Shown: one piece after another, positions 15,204-24,181 of the stretch
Numbering within the stretch: the stretch's first letter is position 1
How the letters are laid out: each line of letters starts with the position of its first letter
Origin: Nitrospira sp.
GTDB taxonomy: Bacteria; Nitrospirota; Nitrospiria; Nitrospirales; Nitrospiraceae
NCBI GenBank assembly: GCA_005116965.1
Contig: SWDG01000006.1
Span: forward strand, 509,155 to 552,670
Direction of reading: 5' to 3'
Length of the DNA stretch: 43,516 nt
The notes under the pieces: generated by a model
What the model saw: only the letters and a program-made list of their open reading frames with translations
What the model was told of the DNA's origin: nothing
The model's database searches: none
Made by a program: the position numbers and the translations under genes

Positions 15204-17435
15204 ATGAATCGTTGGAACCCGTCCAGGAAGAGTGTGAGGACCCTACTGGTGGCTGTCTCCTTCCTTGCCACCGCATCGATCCAGGATGCGGCGGGTTCCC
15301 TTGCCAAAACTATGACTGCATTCTCTGAGGATGGACGGCTGCTCTTGGTCCAGACGGATGAGCTGGTGGTCTGGGATCTTGAGACGAAGGCACTCGTAGC
15401 GAAGATTCCGAGTCTCCCCTGCCAGCAGATTGCGTTGCTGAAGCAGGACGGGTGGCTGCTCTGTGTTGAGCACAGTGTCACGATCTACGATTGGAAGAAC
15501 CGAGCCTCAGTGGCCACCATTCCACCGGAATCGCCACAGCCCTATAGCCTGCTGGCCTATTCGAGTGAGACGGATCGGATGATTCTCCGTCACGGGAACG
15601 AGGCCGTGTCCGTCTGGCAGCTCGGGAAAAAGCTGGTGCCGCTCAAGCATATCGCGCTGGAGGTGAAGAGAGACGCCCCCTCGGTGGCCGCCTCGCCCGA
15701 TACAAAGCTGTTGGCGATAGCGCAAGGCCACACCATTCATCTGCATCACCTCACCAGCACAACCATCCGCGATCTTGTCATTGAGGGAGGAAAACCACGT
15801 GATCTGCTCTTTGCACCCGACAGTTCTCGTTTGGCGGCGAGTGTGGGCAAGACGATTCTCCTGATCGACCCAGTGGAGGCGTCCATAACCACACGCGCCA
15901 CATTGGCGAGTGCTGAAGGGGCACAGGGCCCTCTCACTCCCGAGGCCTTCTCGCAGGACGGCCACCGTTTGGTAGCAGCCAACGGGGAACGGAGCTATGC
16001 GCTGTTCAATGCTGATACGGGCGAGCTGGTCACCTTGACCGAGTTCACCTATGCAGCTCCAGGGCGCGGGATGCCCTCACCGACACAGCTTCGTGCCGTC
16101 GACATTGCTGCCGATGCAGATCTCTTGGTTGGGCAACCGGATCATCTCTATACCTTACAGATCTGGGATCTACACACTGGTACGATGTTGCCGGATCTGT
16201 GTGGAGAGGATTGCCGCAACATGGGCCCCCACGTGTCGTTACTCAAATGGTCGCCGACGGGCTCGAAGATCGTAGTCGGGATGCAGGGAGGCCTCAACCC
16301 TGATGTGGATGGGAAGATCTCGATCTGGGATGTTTCCTCACGTTCTCCGGAATTGGTGCTGGATCCAGGCCAACCGCAGGCCAAGGTATTAGCGAAACGA
16401 TCGACCCCACCGACATTTATTACGACGACACCTGCTGTCCCGGCATTCGTCCATGCACTGGCCGTGCGCGCAGTGGCGACCTCGCCCAGTGCAAATCTCC
16501 TTGTCTCGAGTGGCGACGATGGACTGTTGAAAATCTGGGAGCCGGGGCAGGGAACGCTCTTGCGTCAACTGGTACTGTCTGCTCCGGCCAATGCGCTGGC
16601 GTTCAGCGCCGATGGCGCAATCCTGGCGGTGGGCACCATGGAAGGGGACGTACGCTTGTGGGAAACCCAGACGTGGCGTGAATTCTCACCCTATTCAAGC
16701 AGGCAAGGTCGGATCAAGGCCCTGCAATTCCTTCCTGGCAATCGATTGCTCGTTGTTGCAGGGGAGCGTCCGAAAGTTCCGGTCGTGGACCTTGTCACCC
16801 GAACAGTCGCGAAAGAGCTCGTGCATACCAGCCTTTCTCCGGTCTGTGATGGGAAGGGCTGTACAAGAAAACGAGCCATGCAGGGAGAAGTTGTCGCCAG
16901 TCTGAGCTTCTTGGACGGAAGCTCGTTCCTCGTGACCACTTCGCAAACTGGTCGTGTCGTTTGGGACACGACGACCTGGCGCGAAGTTGAGAAGCCGGTC
17001 GGAATTCCGGCAGTCTGGTCCGGTCTGGGGTGGAAACAGTCCTTTGTCTGGACGACTACTCGATCCAGTGATCCGAATGCCTTGACCCTGGCCCTGTGGG
17101 ATATCAAGCGCAACGGAGTTGTCGCCAGCTTGGATACCTTCACCAACAGGGATACGGAAATTGACCATGGGCCGCCCGTGATGTTGGGAACATCGATGGC
17201 CGTCGATCCATCGCATCGGTGGGCTGCCACCAGAGTTGGTGAACATGTGTCAGTGTGGGACCTCTCAGCGCAAACAAAGCGAAAGACGTTCTATGTTAAA
17301 ACCCCAGATGATCTGCAGTGGACGAGTGACGGGAAACATTTGATCGTGGCCACCCTCGACCGAAAAATCCTCGTCTGGTCAGCCGAGACCATGGAGCCGG
17401 CGCACTATCTCCGAGATCCTTCCGTGACCCGCTAG
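15204..17435 (+). CDS. Exported WD40-repeat protein
   Basis: A 743-residue protein. I chose the ATG at 15204, just after the DUF4124 stop, because it starts a plausible signal peptide (KSVRTLLVAVSFLATASIQDA); the longer frame overlaps the upstream gene. Multiple WD40-type blades are visible through their terminal W-D motifs: VWDLETKALVAKI, IWDLHTGTMLPDL, IWDVSSRSPELVL, IWEPGQGTLLRQL, LWETQTWREFSP, VWDTTTWREVEK, VWDLSAQTKRKTF and VWSAETMEPAHYL. These are enough for one or two propellers. It probably acts as a periplasmic scaffold; no enzymatic domain is seen. Confidence 0.85.
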   Translation: MNRWNPSRKSVRTLLVAVSFLATASIQDAAGSLAKTMTAFSEDGRLLLVQTDELVVWDLETKALVAKIPSLPCQQIALLKQDGWLLCVEHSVTIYDWKNRASVATIPPESPQPYSLLAYSSETDRMILRHGNEAVSVWQLGKKLVPLKHIALEVKRDAPSVAASPDTKLLAIAQGHTIHLHHLTSTTIRDLVIEGGKPRDLLFAPDSSRLAASVGKTILLIDPVEASITTRATLASAEGAQGPLTPEAFSQDGHRLVAANGERSYALFNADTGELVTLTEFTYAAPGRGMPSPTQLRAVDIAADADLLVGQPDHLYTLQIWDLHTGTMLPDLCGEDCRNMGPHVSLLKWSPTGSKIVVGMQGGLNPDVDGKISIWDVSSRSPELVLDPGQPQAKVLAKRSTPPTFITTTPAVPAFVHALAVRAVATSPSANLLVSSGDDGLLKIWEPGQGTLLRQLVLSAPANALAFSADGAILAVGTMEGDVRLWETQTWREFSPYSSRQGRIKALQFLPGNRLLVVAGERPKVPVVDLVTRTVAKELVHTSLSPVCDGKGCTRKRAMQGEVVASLSFLDGSSFLVTTSQTGRVVWDTTTWREVEKPVGIPAVWSGLGWKQSFVWTTTRSSDPNALTLALWDIKRNGVVASLDTFTNRDTEIDHGPPVMLGTSMAVDPSHRWAATRVGEHVSVWDLSAQTKRKTFYVKTPDDLQWTSDGKHLIVATLDRKILVWSAETMEPAHYLRDPSVTR

Positions 17436-17551
17436 GGAGTTTTGTTCTGCACACAGGTCTGTTTTCGTTCTTGCCACTTACCATCTGGTCCATTGTATCC
17501 ATGAAAGTTTTATGGTACCAAACAATGAATGGCTGTTTCATGAGAGGATGA

Positions 17552-19648
17552 ATGGCACCAAAGAAAGAGTCCGCGTCAGATACTGAACCGAAATCTTCCG
17601 CTCCTCGATCTACCCCCGAACCAGCCGCAAAGACGAAAGCTGCCGCCAAGCCGGTGGAACGAGTCACTGCGGTTGAGATGGGGGCGCGTCAGCGGGAAAT
17701 TTCCGTCTCGGAGTTTTTCACGAAGAACCGGCACCTGCTCGGCTTCGACAATCCGCGCAAGGCGCTCTTGACCTGCGTCAAGGAGGCGGTCGATAACGCG
17801 CTTGATGCCTGTGAAGAGGCGGGAATTCTTCCGGATGTCACGGTCAAGCTGGAGGTGGTGTCGAACGGGGAGCCGGTGGCACCCAGCCAGGCGAGTCGAT
17901 TTCGTGTCACGGTGACGGACAATGGCCCCGGCATCGTTCGCCAGCAGATTCCTCGGATCTTCGCGAAGCTGCTCTACGGGTCCAAGTTTCATCGCTTGCG
18001 AATGAGCCGTGGGCAACAGGGCATCGGTATTTCCGCCGCCGGAATGTACGGACAACTGACGACCGGCAAACCGGTCAAAATTATTTCCCGAATTGGTCCG
18101 AAGGCTGCCGCGCATTTCTTCGAAGTCCAGATCGATACGAAGAAGAACGAGCCGTTGGTTCACGAGAATAAACAGATCGACTGGGAACAGCCACGAGGCA
18201 CGCAGGTTACGCTGGAAGTCGAAGGGAAGTATCAGAAGGGCCGCGCATCGGTCGATGAATGGCTGGAGCAAACCTCGATCGCCAATCCGCACGTCAGGCT
18301 GATCTATCACACGCCCGAAAAGGAAACGAAGGAATATCCGCGCACGTATCACGAGCTGCCGCCGCAGCCGCGTGAGATCAAGCCTCATCCATACGGCATC
18401 GAGTTCGGTATGTTGCTCAAGATGTTGCAGGACACGAAGAGCCACTCGGTTTCTGGCCTCCTCGCGACCGATTTTTGTCGGGTCTCTCCTCAGATGGCTG
18501 ACGAGATGTGCAAGGCGGCGAAGGTGTCGCCCGATGCCAAACCCCGTGAGTTGAAGGGGCCAGTGGCGGAGACGCTGTATAAGACATTACAAGAAACCAA
18601 GATCATGGCGCCGCCGACCAACTGCATTTCGCCGATCGGTGAGAAAGCGATCCTCTCAGGGCTCTACAAGCAGATCAAAGGTGAGTTTTATACGGCAGTC
18701 AGTCGGCCACCGGCGGTCTATCGAGGCAATCCTTTTATCATTGAGGCAGGGTTGGCCTATGGCAACAGGCCAGGGGATCATAATAAGCCACAGCAACCGG
18801 CTATGCCGAAGGCCGAAGGGGAGCATGAGGAAGAAGACTCAGAGCTCGCCCGCGTGATCCGCTATGCGAATCGGGTGCCGCTGCTGTACCAGCAATCGGC
18901 CTGTTCGACGTTCAAGGCCGTCCTGAGCACAAGTTGGAAAAACTATGGCTTGACGCAGTCTCGTGGGGCGCTACCCGGCGGGCCGATGGTGATCTTCGTG
19001 CATATGGCGTCGGTCTGGGTGCCGTTTACGAGCGAATCCAAGGAAGCGATTGCCGACTACGATGAGATCCAAAAAGAAATCACGCTGGCGCTTCGTGAGT
19101 GCGGCAGGCGGTTAGGACTCTTTATTCGTCGACGTGAACGGGCGGCCAGCGAATTTCGGCGACGGAATATTTTTGAGCTGTATATCGAGGAAGTCGTCGA
19201 CGCGTGTAATCGGCTCAAGGGCGGCACGTTGCCGAAGGAAAAGTTGAAGGCACAGCTCCAGAAGATTGCTACGTCTCGGACGGGTGGTCAGAAAACTGAT
19301 CAGGCGCTGGGGAAGACCAGCACGGGACCAGAAGGGTTGCCGCATTCGATTATCGTGACGGCGGATGGAATAGAAGGCGAGGCAGAATTGGCCACTCAGG
19401 TCGAGGCCGATCAGACGGCTGCGGCGCCCACGGCAGAATCGGAACTGCGTGATACTACACGGTCAGCTGACGGGCCTGGCTCGAAAGGAACATCCACCAA
19501 GGGGACGGGCGAGAAAACGTCGCCGAAGAAAACCACTGGGAAATCGGATCAGCTTGCGCTCCTTGCCGGACAGCCAATGGTCAAGAAGAAGTCAGGTGGA
19601 AAGTCTCTCAAGCCGGCGAAGAGCGCGGGCCCGCGCAAACCAAAATAG
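17552..19648 (+). CDS. top6B: DNA topoisomerase VI subunit B
   Basis: The ATPase subunit of type IIB topoisomerase, which uses ATP-driven dimerisation to pass one duplex through another. The 698-residue product has the GHKL ATP site: N-box EAVDNALDACEEA (Glu78, Asn82), DNGPGI (123-128) and the glycine-rich lid SRGQQGIGISAAGMYG (152-167). H2TH-like sequence (LLATDFCRVSPQMADEMC; NCISPIGEKAILSGLY) and the transducer domain follow. Archaeal relatives are shorter (about 530-640). The extra length lies in a basic N-terminal extension and a long Lys/Thr/Gly-rich C-terminal tail (about residues 560-698, ending KPAKSAGPRKPK). A GAGAGG ribosome site precedes the ATG. Subunit A follows after 6 bases. 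Confidence 0.95.
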   Translation: MAPKKESASDTEPKSSAPRSTPEPAAKTKAAAKPVERVTAVEMGARQREISVSEFFTKNRHLLGFDNPRKALLTCVKEAVDNALDACEEAGILPDVTVKLEVVSNGEPVAPSQASRFRVTVTDNGPGIVRQQIPRIFAKLLYGSKFHRLRMSRGQQGIGISAAGMYGQLTTGKPVKIISRIGPKAAAHFFEVQIDTKKNEPLVHENKQIDWEQPRGTQVTLEVEGKYQKGRASVDEWLEQTSIANPHVRLIYHTPEKETKEYPRTYHELPPQPREIKPHPYGIEFGMLLKMLQDTKSHSVSGLLATDFCRVSPQMADEMCKAAKVSPDAKPRELKGPVAETLYKTLQETKIMAPPTNCISPIGEKAILSGLYKQIKGEFYTAVSRPPAVYRGNPFIIEAGLAYGNRPGDHNKPQQPAMPKAEGEHEEEDSELARVIRYANRVPLLYQQSACSTFKAVLSTSWKNYGLTQSRGALPGGPMVIFVHMASVWVPFTSESKEAIADYDEIQKEITLALRECGRRLGLFIRRRERAASEFRRRNIFELYIEEVVDACNRLKGGTLPKEKLKAQLQKIATSRTGGQKTDQALGKTSTGPEGLPHSIIVTADGIEGEAELATQVEADQTAAAPTAESELRDTTRSADGPGSKGTSTKGTGEKTSPKKTTGKSDQLALLAGQPMVKKKSGGKSLKPAKSAGPRKPK

Positions 19649-19654
19649 GACATC

Positions 19655-20758
19655 ATGACGACCAAGACAAAGAAAACCACCGTGGTCGAGAAAAAACTGA
19701 TCAGCCTGGCGGACATTGTGATCCACGCAGCCGATCGTTCGAAAGATCCGACGTTTCAGATCCCGATCCGTGCCCTCTCGAATGTGTTCTTCAATGAAAA
19801 GAAGGGCCTCATCGAGATGGGAGCTAAGAAGCAGGAGCGGTCGTTTTTCAACGTCGGTATGGCGAAGAGATTTATGCAGACGATGCTGGTCGCCGATGCC
19901 CTCTCCGAGTTACAGCGGGCTGATCTCACCACCTCGCTTCGAGAAATTTACTACCGCACAAAACACACGATCAAAGATTCTCACGAGAATACCTTCGATG
20001 CGCAGGACGAATCCGATCCGGTCATTGAAGATCTAGAGGTGTCCCTCACGACGCTTCGAGAAGAGCTCCATGTCAGTGCAGAAAACAGAGGCAGTATCGT
20101 GGGGCCGGTAGTCTTCGGCGATGACGGCGATCGTGTCGATTGCTCGAAGTTGGGGAAAGGTGGGTACTCGGTCCCATCGATTGTTGAACCGGAGTATTTG
20201 GAGATCCGGCGATGTACGGCGGATTTCCTGCTGCTTGTCGAAAAGGGAACCCAGTGGAACCGGCTCTCGGAGGACAAGTTCTGGCGACGCTATAACTGCA
20301 TTCTCCTGACTGGAAACGGTCAGCCTCCTCGAGGTGTGCGGCGGTTGGCCTGTCGGCTGCACGAGGAACATCGGCTACCGGTCTATGTGCTGGTCGATAA
20401 CGATCCTTGGGGGTACTACATTTATTCCGTCGTCAAACAGGGCTCGATCAATTTGGCCTTCGAGAGCCAACGGATGGCCATTCCCAAGGCCAAGTTCGTG
20501 GGCCTGTCGAGTGCCGATCCGGAGCGCTACGAACTGCCGCGCAATGTCGGAATCAAACTGAATGAGAAGGATATCGCACGTGCCAAGGAATTGTTGAACT
20601 ACCAGTGGTTCCAAAAGCCAGCGTGGCAGGTGGAGATCAAGCGCATGCTCGTGAGCGGGCTGAAGTACGAACTCGACGCGCTGGCCAACAAGGATTTTCA
20701 ATACCTGACAAAGAAGTATCTGCCGAGGAAGCTCAAGGAAAAAGACTGGCTGGACTAA
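19655..20758 (+). CDS. top6A: DNA topoisomerase VI subunit A (Spo11-like)
   Basis: The DNA-cleaving subunit of topoisomerase VI. The 367-residue product has the CAP/winged-helix domain with the catalytic tyrosine motif SLREIYYRTKH (Tyr100, by analogy with Spo11, is the likely nucleophile). It also has a Toprim domain with Glu196 (LLVEKGTQWNRL) and the acidic pair in VLVDNDPWGYYIY (Asp248, Asp250), which bind Mg2+. The NGQPPRGVRRL loop between them is conserved. Length is normal. It lies 6 bases after subunit B, and the helicase gene follows 58 bases later. Together with subunit B it should form an A2B2 enzyme. Topoisomerase VI is typical of archaea and plants but patchy in bacteria. Confidence 0.95.
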   Translation: MTTKTKKTTVVEKKLISLADIVIHAADRSKDPTFQIPIRALSNVFFNEKKGLIEMGAKKQERSFFNVGMAKRFMQTMLVADALSELQRADLTTSLREIYYRTKHTIKDSHENTFDAQDESDPVIEDLEVSLTTLREELHVSAENRGSIVGPVVFGDDGDRVDCSKLGKGGYSVPSIVEPEYLEIRRCTADFLLLVEKGTQWNRLSEDKFWRRYNCILLTGNGQPPRGVRRLACRLHEEHRLPVYVLVDNDPWGYYIYSVVKQGSINLAFESQRMAIPKAKFVGLSSADPERYELPRNVGIKLNEKDIARAKELLNYQWFQKPAWQVEIKRMLVSGLKYELDALANKDFQYLTKKYLPRKLKEKDWLD

Positions 20759-20816
20759 CTGGCCTCCTATCTGTGCCATCATTGAGCCACCAACCGTCCG
20801 CGTGCATGAATCGGCT

Positions 20817-22376
20817 ATGAAGACCTTGCCTGCTTGGACTGCGCCGCTTCGCGATTGGCAGGGCCGTGCGCTCTCGGCAGTCCGTACCCATCAGACTAAA
20901 GATTTTCTGGCGATGGCGACTCCTGCCGCAGGCAAGACGCGTTTTGCCTTGCGCGTGGTGCATGAATATCTGGCGAAACAGGCCGCGGTCCGGGTGCTGG
21001 TCGTCTGCCCGACGAATCACCTCCGCACACAATGGTCGGATGCGGCGGGGAAGATCGGGTTGCAGCTTGATCCGGCTCTGACCAACGAACAAGCTGCGGA
21101 AGCGCCGGACTATCACGGCGCGGTGGTGACCTATCAGCAAGTCTGTCTGGCCCCGGAGATCTTTCAGCGGGTCTGCCAGAGCAAGAAAACGCTGCTCATC
21201 TTTGACGAGTTGCACCACGCCGGCGATGGAAAGAACTGGGGGAAGGCGCTGCGCTCGGCGTTCGAGCCGGCGGTGTTCCGACTGATTCTGTCCGGTACGC
21301 CCTTCCGCTCGGACAACAATCCAATCCCGTTTATTCAATATGAACAAGGAGAAAGCCGGGCGAATTTCGCGTATGGGTACACCGACGCGATTCGGGATAG
21401 CGTCTGCCGACCCATTGTCTTTCCGAGCTACGAAGGTGAGCTGAGTTGGCTGTCGGAAGGCCGTGAGCATCATGCCACGTTTGAAGACGGGCTGAAGTTC
21501 AACCGCCAGCGGGAACGCCTGAAGACGGCGCTGCTGCAAGACACGTGGCTTGGGCCAGTGATCACTGACGCCCATGCGCAACTGACACGCCTTCGGAAGG
21601 AGGAGCAACCGGATGCCGGCGGACTGATCGTCTGCATGGATCAGGACCATGCGCGCTGGGTGGCCGACCTGGTCGCCCGTATCACTGGGACAAAGGCCGA
21701 AGTAGCCGTTTCGGACGATCCTGCTGCCTCGCGCACCATTGAGGAGTTCGCTGGTCACAAAAAGCAGCAGTGGCTGGTGGCCGTCAACATGGTGAGCGAA
21801 GGCGTGGATATCCCTCGACTCCGTGTCGGCGTCTATGGCACGAACGTGATCACGGAAATGTATTTCCGTCAGGTGGTCGGCCGGTTCGTGCGGATGCAGG
21901 AAGGCCTGCCCAAACCGCAGCGGGCCTGGCTGTATCTGCCTAAAGATCCAGTCTTGGTGCACTATGCGAAGCAGATCAAGGCGGAACGCGATCATGTGCT
22001 GGAAGACATCATGCCGGCCGGGCAACGAGACCTCTTCGGCCGTGTGACGGTTTCGACCAACGAGTACATGCCGTTGATGGCCGTGGCCAGGATGGATAGC
22101 CTGATCGGCGAAGACGAGGCGAGAGGGGAGGGCGATGCGGCTGTTGTTGCTGAACCGACGGTCTCACTCCATGAGCAGAAACAAGATCTGCGGGATCTCC
22201 ACCGGTTGCTGGTCACCAGTCTTGCGAGAACGAGTGGCATCGATCATCGCCGGCTCAACGCAGAATTGATCGCCCGCACCGGCAGCCGCGTCGATCAAGC
22301 GACAACGGATCAGCTTCGGAAACGCATCCAACTGCTAGAGAAGTGGAAGGAGCATGGGTATGACGGGAAGCGATGA
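20817..22376 (+). CDS. Superfamily 2 DEAD/DEAH-type helicase
   Basis: A helicase or translocase of about 519 residues. Motif Q/I region RDWQGRALSAV and ATPAAGKTRFAL (Walker A), Ia CPTNHLRTQW, II LLIFDELHHAG (Asp-Glu-Leu-His), III LILSGTPFRSD, V NMVSEGVDIPRLRVGVYGT and VI MYFRQVVGRFVRMQ are all present, as in the type III restriction/UvrB-like SF2 group. The C-terminal part (about 120 residues after ERDHVLEDIMPAGQRDLFGR) has no recognised domain. I chose ATG 20817; a GTG at 20802 adds five residues. Neither has a good ribosome site. Tandem placement 58 bases after top6A suggests co-transcription and a shared role at topological or replication stress sites; that role is inference. Confidence 0.88.
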   Translation: MKTLPAWTAPLRDWQGRALSAVRTHQTKDFLAMATPAAGKTRFALRVVHEYLAKQAAVRVLVVCPTNHLRTQWSDAAGKIGLQLDPALTNEQAAEAPDYHGAVVTYQQVCLAPEIFQRVCQSKKTLLIFDELHHAGDGKNWGKALRSAFEPAVFRLILSGTPFRSDNNPIPFIQYEQGESRANFAYGYTDAIRDSVCRPIVFPSYEGELSWLSEGREHHATFEDGLKFNRQRERLKTALLQDTWLGPVITDAHAQLTRLRKEEQPDAGGLIVCMDQDHARWVADLVARITGTKAEVAVSDDPAASRTIEEFAGHKKQQWLVAVNMVSEGVDIPRLRVGVYGTNVITEMYFRQVVGRFVRMQEGLPKPQRAWLYLPKDPVLVHYAKQIKAERDHVLEDIMPAGQRDLFGRVTVSTNEYMPLMAVARMDSLIGEDEARGEGDAAVVAEPTVSLHEQKQDLRDLHRLLVTSLARTSGIDHRRLNAELIARTGSRVDQATTDQLRKRIQLLEKWKEHGYDGKR

Positions 22377-22396
22377 GACGTTTCCGTGGCAGCAGA

Positions 22397-22693
22397 TCAG
22401 TTCGTGGCGACTTCTTTCTCACGCAAGTGTTTGTCGAAGATGAACGGTCCAAACGGGAGAAGAGAGGCTAGCAAGGCATAGAATGAAATCCGGTTATCCC
22501 ATTGGTGCGTAGCCCGTAACTTGGCCAACTGGGCGACATAAGCCAAGAACAAGATTCCGTGAATCGCCCCCACGACCGTCACGACTTTCGGCATCCCCAT
22601 CAAGTACTTCATCGGCATTGCCACGAACAGTAGTAGGAGAAATGAACTGCCTTCGGCCAAGGCGGTCATTCGAAATCTTTGGATCTGGTTCAT
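22397..22693 (-). CDS. DUF3817 (YdzA-type) small membrane protein
   Basis: A 98-residue integral membrane protein with three helices: FLLLLFVAMPMKYLM, VTVVGAIHGILFLAYVAQLA and ISFYALLASLLPFGPFIFD. The pattern EGSSFLLLLFVAMPMKY...HGxLF and the PFGPFIFD near the end is that of DUF3817. These proteins are widespread and of unknown function. Convergent with the helicase gene (20-base gap). Confidence 0.85.
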   Translation of the reverse strand: MNQIQRFRMTALAEGSSFLLLLFVAMPMKYLMGMPKVVTVVGAIHGILFLAYVAQLAKLRATHQWDNRISFYALLASLLPFGPFIFDKHLREKEVATN

Positions 22694-22844
22694 CGGTATG
22701 GGTTGTCTTGTCTAAAGAACCTGTCGCGACGTGTCTGGCTTGTCGGCATTGTCATAAACGCTTAAGCCAGTGTCAATGTGCTTGCCAGGATGCGAGCTGG
22801 AAGGTTGGGAGTGGAGCGGAGAGCCAAGGAAGCATGAAACAACT

Positions 22845-22872
22845 GACACCGCGACCGTGAGGCTGCGGTGTC
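22845..22872 (-). terminator. Probable terminator after the 22896-23120 gene
   Basis: GACACCGC and GCGGTGTC form an 8-bp stem around 12 bases, 24 bases past the stop codon. On the minus strand it is followed by a T-rich stretch (AGTTGTTTC). It could weakly serve plus-strand transcripts too. Confidence 0.48.
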
Positions 22873-22895
22873 TTCAGTCGATCGTGTCGCTCGGC

Positions 22896-23120
22896 TTAGG
22901 TCGGCGGTAGCATCCAATAGGACCAACCAAGAATGAACGGGGTTGCTACATACATGGCCGTTTTACCGAATGAATCGTGTACCCCATAGATGAGAATGCC
23001 GGCGATGAAGGTGAAATAGATCCATCCAATTCCCCGATAGCTGGCACTGTGCTCTGACGCCAAAGCGAGGGTGGGTGATCCCAGAATCAATCCGGCTGAG
23101 AGTGTGGCGAAGCGTTTCAT
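22896..23120 (-). CDS. Small exported or membrane protein of unknown function
   Basis: A 74-residue protein. MKRFATLSAGLILGSPTLAL-AS looks like a signal peptide, followed by EHSASYRGIGWIYFTFIAGILIYGVHDSFG (one transmembrane helix) and YVATPFILGWSYWMLPPT (second, aromatic-rich helix). I know no named family. It has a plausible start with GGAGAC just upstream. It is followed by the hairpin at 22845-22872 and is probably monocistronic. Confidence 0.7.
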   Translation of the reverse strand: MKRFATLSAGLILGSPTLALASEHSASYRGIGWIYFTFIAGILIYGVHDSFGKTAMYVATPFILGWSYWMLPPT

Positions 23121-23192
23121 TGTAGTCTCCTTCCAAGACAGGTCAAAAGATGGGGGCTGTTGTCGATGTAAGAAATGGTTGCAGACAGAAGA

Positions 23193-23225
23193 ACGCCCTC
23201 GTGGTGATCGATGTCAGGAGGGCGT
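23193..23225 (-). terminator. Possible terminator downstream of higBA
   Basis: ACGCCCTC and GAGGGCGT are inverted repeats separated by 17 bases, in the gap between higA and the next minus-strand gene. On the minus strand TTCTTCTGTC follows, only a weak T-tract. Confidence 0.35.
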
Positions 23226-23411
23226 GGGGTTGTTCTGGAGCGGAGTCTTACAATGGCGCCAGCGAGAGCTAGCAAAAAGTCACAGGACACCTCTTTGTCT
23301 ACATGGAATGTAGTCATGCTGATCCTTCCTGCCCAGGAAGTCAAACCAGCGGTTGTCCGCTGAATATGCGAGATATGTGAGGGAGAGATCCGAAAGGGAA
23401 GTGCCAAGGCA

Positions 23412-23885
23412 TTACCGCTGGCTTGCTGTTCGCCTCCGGGAGGAGGAAGGACGTCTGATAGGTCTCTTCGGATCGGGCATAAAGAGGTTGGGTGAGGCGT
23501 GGAAGCGAGTTGCAAGGTGTGTGATCTGACGGACGTTCAGGTCTCGCTTGCCGGAGAGAATTTCCGACACGACGCCCTGGCTGCCGATTTCTGGCAAGTC
23601 CGCTTGTGTGAGTCCATGTTCTTCCATCAACGTGCGGAGAATATCGGGAGCGGATGAGTCGGAGAAGGGGAGGTGGGCGTCCTCATACGCTTCGATAAAA
23701 AGGCCGAGCGTCTCGGCCAGGTCGGCCAGAGGATGGGTTTCTTGCTCGCCGATTTCGTCCACAATCGCATCAAGGATGCTCACCGCTTGGTGATATTCGA
23801 CCTCCGTCCGTAACGGAGCGAGTGGAATGCGTTGCCGAATGCGGAGGTAGTCGCTATTGGCTTCCTGAATGTATTTGGCGAGCAT
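23412..23885 (-). CDS. higA: HigA-type antitoxin with HTH domain
   Basis: A 157-residue antitoxin. The first half is helical (YLRIRQRIPLAPLRTEVEY...). The HTH domain is at about residues 87-135: LMEEHGLTQADLPEIGSQGVVSEILSGKRDLNVRQITHLATRFHAS, typical of the XRE/HigA type. It should bind both the toxin and the operator upstream of higB and repress the operon. It starts 3 bases after the higB stop, the toxin-first order characteristic of higBA. A short, basic C-terminal tail (RRPSSSRRRTASQR) is present. Its length of about 157 is normal for longer HigA proteins. Confidence 0.87.
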   Translation of the reverse strand: MLAKYIQEANSDYLRIRQRIPLAPLRTEVEYHQAVSILDAIVDEIGEQETHPLADLAETLGLFIEAYEDAHLPFSDSSAPDILRTLMEEHGLTQADLPEIGSQGVVSEILSGKRDLNVRQITHLATRFHASPNLFMPDPKRPIRRPSSSRRRTASQR

Positions 23886-23888
23886 GGC

Positions 23889-24176
23889 TCAGGTTCTCCA
23901 CGTGTTCCGGTCGTAGTCTGCGTGAGTCAGGATGTGCCGGATATACAGTTTCTTCCGATTGTAATGAATGGCTGCGACCAGCCGGAATTTGTTTCCTCCG
24001 ATGTTGAAGACGGTCAACCGATTTACCTGATCCGCCGAAGGGAAGGTCTTTCGTAGGTCGGCGAAAGAGGCATAGATGGTCTTGCGCACAATCGTGAACC
24101 AGTGCTGCAGTGAGGTCCGTGCTTCCGGATGAGTTCGCGCGAAGTCATCGAGGCGCTTTCGCGTGATCACATGCAC
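23889..24176 (-). CDS. higB: HigB-type mRNA interferase toxin
   Basis: A 95-residue toxin of the RelE superfamily, HigB branch. Characteristic features are HPEARTSLQHWFTIVRKTIYASFADLRKTFPSAD and the core NIGGNKFRLVAAIHYNRKKLYIRHILTHADYDRNTW, whose strands and basic/His residues form the ribonuclease site. HigB cleaves mRNA, usually on the ribosome. Its start is GTG 24176, right where the promoter's transcription start is predicted, with no ribosome site (see the promoter entry). higA follows after 3 bases. Confidence 0.88.
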   Translation of the reverse strand: MHVITRKRLDDFARTHPEARTSLQHWFTIVRKTIYASFADLRKTFPSADQVNRLTVFNIGGNKFRLVAAIHYNRKKLYIRHILTHADYDRNTWRT

Positions 24177-24181
24177 GGATA

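Noticed and set aside
22618-22860. Cys-rich plus-strand open frame (contains CLACRHCHKRLSQCQC)
   Set aside because: It has no ribosome site or good start, and its first part is antisense to the DUF3817 gene. The Cys pattern could be chance. A homologue search would decide.
23117-23515. 132-codon minus-strand frame overlapping higA
   Set aside because: It overlaps the higA end in another frame, has no ribosome site, and reads as random sequence.
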